This document shows positions 48,501 through 60,500 of a DNA stretch of 64,000 nt, one piece after another. The DNA is taken from contig NW_019091535.1 of assembly GCF_001949145.1 (NCBI RefSeq), positions 62,001-126,000 of the forward strand, given 5' to 3'. How positions within the stretch are numbered: position 1 is the stretch's first letter; the number at the start of each line of letters is the position of its first letter. The DNA comes from Acanthaster planci (Eukaryota; Echinodermata; Asteroidea; Valvatida; Acanthasteridae). A model generated the notes under the pieces. It saw only the letters and a program-made list of their open reading frames with translations, made no database searches and was not told the DNA's origin. Position numbers and translations under genes: made by a program.

Positions 48501-51500
48501 CACGGCAAGTCAAAATGCATCCAAGGTTTTCCATATGTACATGTATATAATTGGACATCTTTGCCATTTGGCTACAAACAAACATAATTATTCACTGAAG
48601 AATACCTACAGATATGACAGACAGAGCTTTTGTATCCACTTGTATGTGATGTAAAAACAAACATGTACATGTATGTAATAGACCAGATCATGACTTGGCA
48701 GAATGTCAACATGAACTGAGACATGTACATAAATTCTTCTGTGAACTATATTTGTTTGCCATATACTTGTGTTGGGGGCCTTGCCCCTCTGCTGTTGTCA
48801 AGCCATTTTCTTTAGCTATGCCATTGGTCAGTTTTGGGGGTGTGGCTGGTTGCTCATGAACGGAACCCACTGAGGCATTTAAGGCGATCAAATAACAAAG
48901 AGTCATTATGCAACAGCATGAGCTTTGCAACCTGCATGTACATGCACAGTATAGCTGTCCACAAGAATGCTGTCTGTCATTCACATGTCAGTGTAACTGT
49001 GAGCACACCACACAGTTGATTGAATCTGCAGAAATGGTTTCCCCTCACCATTAAAATCACATGCTTAGCCATGCAGATTTCTCCATTTGACTTGTCCCAC
49101 AGGTCAACATGGACTCAGAATCATGTTTGTGTTTGAAATCAGGAGACTATGCTTGAAATGATGAATGCTTTACTGTGCCAGCATTAATTTGAAACACGTG
49201 CAGTATGTTACTCCATGTATGTTTACATGTTTACTGCATGCAGGGTTTAAGTCGGCATTCAAAAGCAAGGTGTCCACATTCACATACCGGTACATTTTAA
49301 TTGAAGTGATAAATAAGTATCCAAGTTGCACAGGTTTTATGCTTTTTACATGTAGTTGTGTTACAAAATGGTGTCAAAAATGGCCCATGAGATGTCCAAA
49401 GATTCCCAGACACTGACTGAAATATTAATTTCCTGCCGGTCATCCTGTCACCATTACCAGATTTTGCAGGGGGATTTCTTCTTGTAAGTGACCCATAAAC
49501 TGTTCCAAGTGCATACATGTCAAACAAAACCTCGATATGTAATCACTGTGATTGAGACCATCCAATAAGCCCTAATGTTTTTTTTTTTAATTTCCAGCCA
49601 AAGCACAGCCCATATGTGACCTTCGACCTCAAACTGGCAACCAGCACCAAGTCCTGGCCTTCAGGAACAGTTCGGTCAATCTTGAGACTTGGTCTGTGGC
49701 CTTTGCGCCTGACCGTTCCTACTTTGCCTGGTCATCGGGAAACTGCAAAGTTAGGCTCATTCCCTGGGACAACCAGAGAAACACTGTGTAAGTATCGGCC
49801 TCAGTCACAAGTATTTTCCCTTGTTTCTCATTTGAAAATGCACTGCCGTTAGAAAATGAAGTGATTGCTTGTTACCAAAAGTTTTTTTAACTGTTTACTG
49901 GTCACAACCAGTGCAGTAAATTGGGTCCATTAAATATGCCAGCCACAAGTCTTGTTACCTGACCATTCATTAGTAAGAGGGTAAAACGACAAAGGAATGC
50001 TTTTGTCATTGTTCATTTGAATAGCTTGCGACTTGATGGAAGACTGGATGAGCTGTGGTGGACTCATATTGTACTTGCAGGACTACAGCACTGGTCACAC
50101 CTCTAGTTCCGTTTAGAACCGCAAATACTCACAAAAGAGATATTTCGCATGGGGCTACCGCAAACCTGTTACTTAACTTGCCTCCTTCATTATGAGAAAC
50201 TTCAAATCTCATCTTCCTGGTCACAACCAAGAATGTATGTGTATGGTTTCCAGGAGTTTCCAACCTCGTCATGTCAGTGAGCAAGTATTCCCCTGTTTCC
50301 AGCTGCTTGCTGTTGTTCACATTGACCTTTGTGTACCGGTAGCTTTTTATGTGAGAAGAAAGTACATGTACATGAAATGTCTCCTTTTCATGGAAACTGC
50401 ACCCTTGATTTCATCCTTTAACCCAGCTTTTAGGGGCTTTTAACCAAGTGTAAGTGTTTCAGCAATAAGCAATATGATGGAGGCTGGGTTTCATACAGTG
50501 ATTGTTGATACCTTTTACATGTTTTTCCAAAAGCACTCTGCAAGTCACCAAAGAATTTTTTTCTGATATACGGGACTGCCTGCCCCTTTGGTTTTGACTC
50601 ATTTGCAGTTTTTAACTAAAAGTTCATCCATCTAATCATGTTTTGCAGATTGGACATAACCAATGTCAGTGGCAACGTCATCCGATATGGTGACATCAAC
50701 CGGCAGCAGAATCCACAGGAACAACAACAGCAGCAAGAGCAACAGCAGGTGACAAAGGACGTGAAAATCGTCCAGTGCACTGACCCTGTCTGGTCCCTGG
50801 CCTTCGGTGCCTCCAAGCCCCACAAGAAGTGGAAGCACATCAATATCAAGTACCATCACTTTGAGCACTTGGACTCCAGCTATGACTTGATCATCGCCAT
50901 CGGTCTCAAGTCGGGCAAGATCATGACGGTAGACATCGCCACAGGTTGGTAGAAAGAAAAATACATGTACTTGTATACTGAGGTGGAGAAACCCATATCC
51001 TTTCAAATCATTATTGTGCCCTTTTGCAAGTACATGAATTGTCATCAAAGTTTGGAATTTATATTATAGTTTTATTTTGTACTTCATGTAACCAAGGTTA
51101 ACAGTGTATGTACCGGGCACCTTAAACTTAGAAGCTACATTTCAGTCTATGAAATTTTTCACTGAAGTAGGTGCAGGCATTTTAATGTAATTTGATCATA
51201 CATGTAGTTTACATAGTCAGTAGAGGCGATTTTAGACGTAGTGAACTAATACATGGTCCAATCTACTAAGGTTACCTACTAGTTAGAAATTATTTACAGG
51301 GGGATGACAAAAACGAAGGCATTTTCTGTACTTAGTCTTGGTTGGACAGAGGATGGCAATATTTTATTCAATCAAGCAGTCTGGGTAAACACTTTAAGTG
51401 TATCGTACAGGAGTTGCAATGAGTTAATTGCAGACACAATTTTTCAGCAACATTATGCTATTCTTCAGTGTGTCTGAAAACTGTTTGACATCCCAATGAG

Positions 51501-54500
51501 TTTCGAACTTGAGCAAAAGAGGGTGCAATTTTCTGAGCAAGGGAGGCTCCTTTTGGTCGGAACTGCATTTTACTGGTTCACAAACGACTATGAAATAAAC
51601 ACGTTACGGTCAAGTCGCTACCAGCAAATTGAACATTCTCAGCCTACATGTACATGGCTCCCCTTGTCTGATGGGGGGGTCTTCTGCTCAAAGCGGATTG
51701 AATTAAATGTACATGTACTTGTTTCGCTATTCAAATTGTGAATTGAAAGCATTTACGTTGAAGAGCTGATTGCCTGCTAGGATTGATGCCTACTGCTTTG
51801 TACTGACACAATATGTACATCAAGAAGAGGAAGTTTAGGCCAGCAAAATCTTTAAACTACTTGTGGGCAGGAGTTTTTGTGCACAAACCTATAAACATTG
51901 ACATGTTCTGCCTGGGATGACATCACAGTTTTGCTCATGAAAATGAAAATGTTCATTAGCATGAAAAACACACTGGCAACAAAAGCTATTTGAAATAGTG
52001 AAACAAGAATTGAAAGTGAGGTTGACTGAGACACAAAGGTGCATTTTGGAGGTTTGTACCCAAAGAATACCATTGCAGCTACCCTTTAAATATTTCTTTG
52101 AAAGTTCAACCTTTTAATGTGTTGCTCTGCCGGCCATGAACAGCCATCAAAATGTGAATTCCTAACAAACCACCCGAGGGAAACACACAAGGTGAAAAAT
52201 CATCAAAATCAGGAAAATGATTTTTATTTTGCTTTCATTGTTTCGTCTGGTTTCTCCCATTTTTTTTCACTGTCGTTTATGATCTGGCATTGTCCTTTTC
52301 AGGCTTTCAAACATGTAACATTTTGTCTGAGTTGCACATTTCAAGGCTACCCATGCAGTTGATGGAAATAAAACCTGTCGTAATATGTACCACATGAACA
52401 CGGTTAAGTTCATTGGCTTTTTTCCAACTATGCCACAGCAGGGTGTTGTCTGTGTACATGTAGATTGCATGTACATGTAATAACATGTATTTATTCCACA
52501 TTCTTGGTTGCACAGTACCCATGTTCTCCAAAAGTAATCTACCAGTATGCATATATGAACTTGACTGTATTCTCCGTGTACTGAGCTTAAATAGCCGATT
52601 TCAGGTATTTGCTGAGTGAACGTCCATGTGACCAAGTCTGAAGATCAAGTTAGACAGTTGATTGTATGCGTGCATATAACATGCACTTGATTTTGTATTG
52701 CATCATTTCATTGCAGTTGACCTAGAAAGTACATTTTACCACATGTAGTTCATTCCATATTTTGGTTCCCCTTTACTCTCTCACCCAGAATAAACAAGAG
52801 TATACCGGTGGTGTTTTTGTAGTCAAATCTTAGGCAAAGTTTCCCTGAATACTACATGTAACAGACTCTCTGGTTTTCAAGTTGCCCTGATTGCTTGAAA
52901 CTCTTAATCCTCAAACAAAATGAACAGGGCTTGGGCTTCGACATCGTAATGACCTGATTTTTGGCATGCAGCCAGAAGAAACCCCATAAATGTGAAGCAT
53001 ATACCGGTACATGTCTATTCTCACTGAGGTCCAGTTGTCCCATTATGCGCAAGCTTTAAAGCCAACCTAATGCTTGCCCGGAAGGGTCTCCTGGGTTTGT
53101 TTTCTTTAAAATTAGATATACAGAGGTGTCACACTAGTACCTGTAGATATATGTTGTGAGCGGTAACCATCAACAGGTACATGGACTAATTATGTTAGCA
53201 CTTCACTTTTTTCAGTTTTTAAGTATGAATAATTTTTACTGCAGTAAAAACCCTTTTGGAGCACTAAGTTCTACTGGCTTTTCCACCATGATGTACATGT
53301 ACTGATAAATGAATTGACAGTACAATAAAAACAGTTGCCGTCTGGACAGATTGTGGCACATTAAAACTTTCCCTGAATGAATCAAAGAATGAATCCAGAC
53401 AGTTGTCATGTCTGTGGGTAGTTGAAACACTGATTACTAACTGCGGGAACCCTTTTTAAAAATTTCTTTTAATTTGCCAAAAGAATGCATAAAAATGCTA
53501 ATTCACAAAGGGAATAAAGCTCCAGGTTTTCTTTGAGCAATGATCACTCCGCTAACCTTTTTTCGTAGTCTAGTGCATGTTGCATTTATTTCCTTGTCCT
53601 TGTCTTGCTTGAGTCATTTATGGAGGCAAAGAGGAAATAAATTTATTGCCCTGTTTAGTGCAGCATGTGCCCTTGCAACAGACTTGCAGGCTTTGATCTT
53701 TCCAGCGGCCACCAGCGGCCACTGCCACGAAGCCCCAGGGAATTGCCATCATGCCCTTTAAAAATAGCATGCACCTATTGGCCACTTGGTGGACGTGCCC
53801 CTTTTCAATGATCAGAAGGCCTATTTTAAAGTTGTATTCAACTTTCAAGTTACCGTTTAGCGCTAGCGCTTCTGTCAACGGCTGGCCAGCCGCACCGAGC
53901 ACTATTTTTTTCACGGATGTTTTGCGTCACCCTGTAGACAACATGGTATAGTAAACCTTTTCTTGTTAGGTACATCGTTGCTATGAACATGTACTGTTTA
54001 CCCACTGCTTTGTTTCTTGCAAAAAAAAGTACTGAACATCACTAGAAGGCTTCCATTTGAATCACTGATGTACATCATGTACAATGTACACTTATTGTAT
54101 TTATTTATACATACAGTGTACATACATACAGTACATCTACATGTATCTAGCCAGCAGGCTTTATGACGTACTATTATTAATCAAGACTGGGGTAAAGCCT
54201 GACAGGGAAGGGGAGGGGGGACAAGAGATGGGGGGGTTGATAAAAATCCCAGCAGAACTTGTGCCAGAGAGCACAGTTTGGCTATTGAAAGGTACGGTGC
54301 TTACAAGCCATGCAATATGATCCCCATTGGGAACCATTGCATTGATTGCTTCCACGGGCATGACTTGAAAAAGCAGCACTTGGAGGGTACATGTACATGT
54401 ACATGTACATGTATTTGAAGTGAAGCCGATTTGGAGGGTACTGGCATTTGTACCCTACCTTCTCACTCTCTTCCTCACTCTTCAACTTCCCTTGCTGCAA

Positions 54501-57500
54501 GCATCAATCATTTGTTTGTTGAGGGTTCATGGTCAAATTGCACAACATGACTTTCAAAAGACTGGTGTCACGAGTTTGCTGTTTGCTGAGTTTACAGGAA
54601 AGAAAACGTGACTTACACCGTGTCTCTTTAAAAAGCTGGCATTTGAATGTACATGTACATATTGTACATACATGCATGAAGGCAAAGGTTTCTAGTCGTG
54701 AACATGTAGTTGATGACAGTAGCAATGCCCAGCCTCACTGTGCTACCTGCACTACACAGGTGCACTGCTGCTAAATGATGTTACATGGTACATGTATAAT
54801 ATGTATAATATATGCATTAAATATTTACCGGAAAAACATGAGGTTGCCAGCTTGTTTCTTACATACATGTAAGAGGATCCAAAGCTGGTACCCTCATTTT
54901 GTTCTTTGGCCTGTTCCAGATTGTATTGGGATTGATACAAAGATTACATATACCAATAGCTAAGGCGTTGCTTGAAGGAAAAAATTTTCTGTGATTCAGA
55001 AAATTGGTTTTATCATTATCTGCAACTCTGTTCAGTCTAAAATTATCATAACACCTTAAGTCATACTAAGTGTCTGTGAATATAGTGACAATAGTGACTG
55101 TGGAAAGAAGCATTTCAATGATTAATCCACTCCGCCAAACAGCCGTATCCGGCGGAAAAAGAATTGGAAGGAATTCAGCCTGTAAAATCAGTCATAATGC
55201 AGGCAACAGTAATTGACAGAAGCGATTGTTGGCCATTGCCTAAGTACAGGTAATCGGTGCAGTCCAAAGAGCTTGCATGTAAACATTGTTCAACATACCC
55301 ATTTTTTTTGGAAGTTCATAGATTCCATGCCCCATGTATAGTACATGTACATGTACTTGTACCTGATAAAAATCTTATCTAGTATGACTAGCCAAAAAAG
55401 CTAAGAAGGTGGATCTGTTGGTCCAACTTTTGAAATGCATCTACCGGTAACTGTCACAGGTACTGACTCTTGAGGGTAATCTGAATGAAAGCAGAAAGAT
55501 ATAATGGAACAGAGCAATAGATGGAACAATAGGCTACAGTAAATACACATACCGATACAGCCATGTGTATCAAGCAAATATGACCTTTCACTCAAAATCT
55601 AAACAAAACTAGAGCAAAAAAATTAACTTTTTTTGTAATTTTGAGTTCTACAGCTTTCCGATAATACATTTTGGTGTGATTTATGATACTCCTCTGTGTA
55701 TTCCCACGAGAAAGGATTTAGATACATGTACTATCATTGCCCTACAGCACATGTATCTGTTGGAAAAATGATCAGCCTTTTTTGTTCTTTGCCATGTGTA
55801 CCGGTATGTACATGTACTTTGTCCTGTGCAATGGGAACAGGTGACAAATGAGTAAGTTAGACTTTGGTATTTAAACAGTCACAATCATTGGTATATGTAG
55901 TCTACACTTTCTGTTGCAAAAGACACTGTTATGAAGGCCACAGCAATGCAGAATACAAATGTACATGTAACTCCTCGCAAATTGGGATTTGCCAGACTTT
56001 AAACAGTTTTTATTCTTAGTTGGTATAAAGCTGTTTGACTGAGCCTCACCACTCTTGCCTGTACATCATTGTTTTTCAACGTTGTGTTCATAACATGGAC
56101 ACCACAAGCAGGTGTATACCCATGATAATAGTAATAATAATAACAAGCACTTGTAAAGCGCCATCTATCTGGCAAACCATTCCGAGGTGCTGTATTATCA
56201 TTATCCCTGCATATTGGGCTCACGAATCATCTGAACCTTCCTGAAACCATCTCAGCTCCCTTGGGTGTATACTAGCCCGGTACTGTCAGTTTGGCACAAA
56301 AGGCTAAATTACCATATCCACCTGTTTTACTCCTGGGTGGAGAGAGGCACACAGGGGTAAAGTGACTTGCCCAAGATCACAATATGCTGCCACCAGCTGG
56401 ATTCGAACCCCTGACCCTATGATCAGAAGCTACAAACCCTAACCACTAGGGCACATGCCTCCCATGATTGTGGCTTTACCAGTACGTCGCATACATGTAC
56501 ATGTACATCCACAGACAGAGACTCTTGGAACATTGGACAATGTAACCCATCAGTGGCCCTTGCAGCTACTGATTGGAAGATTAATTGTGAACAAGTTCTC
56601 TGGCGTAAACTGTTTCAGCTTAACCTCACTTTCGTAACAGTTACTGGCAGTCAGAAATTCCACTTTCCCCAGCTACACTTTAAACAAACAAGCTTGTCAC
56701 CAACAATAGGGCTGAGTCAGTTTCGAATAATTCACTATTCGCAAATTGGACCTTCAATTCAATCGAATGGAATCTTACCAACCGGCAGATTGTTGATGGT
56801 TAAACCATATACTACATGTACATGTAAATCAGATTCAATAATGCACACAATTGTACATTATAATCACTACAATCGCTTCTCGTGTCTAGGAGTATGGTAA
56901 CTGCAGCCATGATTTTACCAAGATGTAAATTAACGAACAATACTTCTTGCCCTGGTGAAATTGCTATTTCGTTTAAAAGTTTGTAATGAATAATGTACTT
57001 TTTAAGTCGTAAGATTTCTGTCGCTTTTCATTTGAATCTGCTTGAAACAAGCCTCCATAGTACAATTTTTCTCATATAAAACCAAAGAAAATTCACCCTT
57101 CCTGTTAATGAATTTTGCATTCGAGTATTCAGATTTGGAAAATAATACTGTATTTGAATCTTTGATAATTGATTGAATATTCGGATATTCGGCACAGTCC
57201 TGACCAACAGCCTGATAAAATGCTGGTAGGCACTGCCACTGGTCGAATTCCATCAGCAGACAAAAGCAGCCATCACAAGCAGGCAACTGGCAGATAAAAT
57301 TCACTTTCATCAATCACTGACAGTTAAGCACAACTCGTCAAGTACTTTGACGTGTATGCAGGGGATTCTAGACTGTCAAAAACAGTTTGGTCCCAGAGAC
57401 AACTTTGTACAGAATGGATGTTTACATGGGAGGGTTTTTACTGAAAATACATGTATTCTACCGGTATATTTCTCTGTCTTTTACAACACACAGAGCAAAT

Positions 57501-60500
57501 TCTCCTTCTGGTGGACCACAAGGATGTCATCCGCGACCTAAAGTTCAGCCCAGACGGCAGCTTGATCCTCCTCTCTGCCTCGCGGGACCGCACCCTGAAG
57601 GTGTGGGACCTGAAGGATGATGGTAATATGGTGGTGACACTGCGGGGCCACTCCAATTGGGTGTACGCCTGTGCCTTTGCTCCGGACATGAGCATGCTGG
57701 CCTCGGTCGGCTCTCAGAAATGCGTACGTATACACCCCCCCCCTAACAATGTCTGATGAGAGTTTGTCTATTGAAGGCTTGAGACTGGTTTGCACTTTAG
57801 GCAAACGTGAAAGAGAAAAGAATTTGATGCCAACAATACAGTTGCAGCAAAATTAATCTGAAAGGTGTTCAACGTTTTTTTACAAATTCGTGGTGAGAAT
57901 ATTTGATCCAAATCACTGAGTCTGAACCGGTCTTTAGTCAGATGGTTGTTTCTATTCTCACCACTCTTCCTTTCTGGTGATGGAAGCCAGAATTTTTTAA
58001 CTGTGCCTGTCGTACTCCAGCTTAAGAAAGCGATGATGACAGTTAAGACATGATCAGCCTAAGAGGTTGGACGGAGAGCCTAAAATTAATTGCCTTGGCT
58101 GAAACTTACTGAATCAGGTAGGGACTGAGAGTCCCTGTCCATGTGTCAGCTTGGGTGAGATTCAAACCCAATTCATTAAGCTCCAGCAGATATAACAGAT
58201 TGCCTACAAGAGAAACCCCGATGGGGTTATGTTTGATAGAGTGGAAGTCTATATTGGGCCCATTTTTTTTTTCTGATGCGAGACAATCTTGTTGGGTCTT
58301 TCAGGTTATTGTGTGGGACATGAAGGACCGCAACCTGAGAAAGTGCAAGATACTGCGGCGGTTGACGGGGCACCATCACGACGTGGTTGCCTGTGAGTTC
58401 TCACCGGATGGAGCGCTGCTCGCCACAGCCTCCTATGACACCAGGGTGCTGCTGTGGGACCCACATCTAGGAAAACTGCTTCAAGAGTACCAGTGAGTTA
58501 TTTATATTTTTCTATAAGAAGAAAATAGGTGCTTTAGGGGTATCTCGAAACCAAAGCCACCAGAATTACTTGGCTGCGGCTAATGGCTACACTCACATCT
58601 ATTGGAAGTTGCTGCAGGCACTAGCAAGTGGCTACCCTAGGTGCATGCCTTATTTTCGGCCATAGCCATAACATCTGGGCTCATCTTAATTAAGAAAGCA
58701 TGGGATATACTGTAAACACTGACTGTGCGTCGAGTGAATATATCGGTCCTTAAAATTGATTCCTTTATAGGCAACGGACTCACATACTGATCTTACAAAG
58801 GATGTTGGGAAGGGTTGAATTTCAACAAAGAATGTTAATTTTACAGTACTGAGTTAACGACTTGCAGCTGGGAAGCCTGGTCTCAGACACGTATTCTTTA
58901 TATGTACAGCCAGTGTCTCCGAAATCGGACAAAGGGAACTTGGCCTTGTTACAAAAGACCGTACTTGTAACAAAAGACCAGGCTGCTGGGAATTACCAAC
59001 ATTTTTTCACTCTCAATAGCGAAGATAATCCAGCATTTTTTTGAAACAGCATACCACTGTTTGTGGCATTCAGTGCGAGTGGATTACCACCGGGGACAAA
59101 AGCGCTCCACCACCACAGCAATGAGCCACACAGTACCGCTGCACGCTAATCTGGCCTCTTTTGAAAAGATGTGTGCCAGTTTCGGGAACAAAAGAAATTT
59201 ACGTAACACCACACAATCTGGGCTCTTTTTACAAGGCGGCAGGCGTCAATAGATCTTGTCTGTCAGATTAGAGTAGAAACCAGACAGTCATTTGTGTGGG
59301 TGTAAGTGTCCAGTAAATGAAGTTATGATTTTTAAAAGAATTTTGAAATAGAAAAAATGAAAAATACTCCAGCCCTGCAGAATTGATTTGATAAATGCCC
59401 CCAGCCAGAAGTGGTTAATATGCCATGACATCAAGATTAAAAGTTGATTATCATACAAAGAGATACATTAACATCAACCAAATGTGACATCTTCATATAC
59501 ATATATCTGGAGGCACTTAACGTTTTTCCTTTGTCTGTTTTTTGCTAATCATTGCTGTTTCTTTCTTCACAGCCATGTCTTTCCACCCCTGTCAATTGTC
59601 TTTGCTGGAGGCTGCAACAACAACTATGTAAAACACATGGCCTTCTCACCAGACGGCAGTCACTTCGCTACGGTCTGCGATGACAAGTAAGGACCGAGGA
59701 AATGCCCTAACGACTAATCATTCTGATCAACATGTCCGATATGTAATGCTTGTAGATTAATGTCCACTTGCAAACCTGTAAAATAGTACAGGCAACTTGA
59801 TTTGAATTGCAGAATCTATTTGAAATGGACAATGTAGACTGAAGCAAGTTGACCCATATGTCAGAAACCATAATGACAACAACGTGTAGGTCCAGTGGAC
59901 AGCAAGTGTTGAGACCTTATATCTGCTTGATTGATATTGGGGGGGCTGTGAATTATGTGGATATCGGCCAGGAAGTGTGCTTTCACCTTCATGTAAACAT
60001 TCAGGAAACAGGACGCACCAGGAAGTGGCCAGCATTGAGTATCCCACTTTTGCAGATCATATTAAGAGATTGATCAATACTGAACCAAGGATACCACCAA
60101 ATGGACAAAAATCCAATTCCATTAACTGCTTATCCATGAATGAGAGAGGACGGAAGTAAACCCAAAAAACTTCCACCTGAAGTCAATCAAGGAAGGTCTT
60201 GTCGAATATTTTCATCATCTGGTAGTTTTTGCCACTGCTACAGTGCATGCACATAGTCATCCAGAAACAGGCACATGACCCTCTTCCCCAGAGAGCAAGT
60301 GTTCCTGTGCATGTCCCTACCAGTAATGTGCTGTCTTTCCTGGAAGAGTGTTTCAAATGAAGCAAGCACTCACCTCTTTGAGCCACACCCTGTCATTCAA
60401 ATTACCTGTAGACATACCTTGTAATGTAATTTCTAGTTTGTAATTTGTCTTCCCGGGTTTCTTGATCTTTGATTTGGATATTAGAGTTTGCCCTTCACCT

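Larger units (their letters stand above)
50945..57493 (+). other. WSB intron 3 (6.5 kb, largest)
   Basis: Non-coding, AT-rich, dense in ACATGT; holds the microsatellite at 54387-54413 and the tRNA-derived SINE at 56121-56468. Confidence 0.65.

Noticed and set aside
50632-51048. 138-residue antisense frame opposite WSB exon 3
   Set aside because: Shadow of the exon; the Leu/Cys-rich run is the complement of the Gln tract.
58143-58304. Upstream extension of the open frame at WSB exon 5
   Set aside because: Family alignment and the tttcag acceptor place the exon start at 58305.
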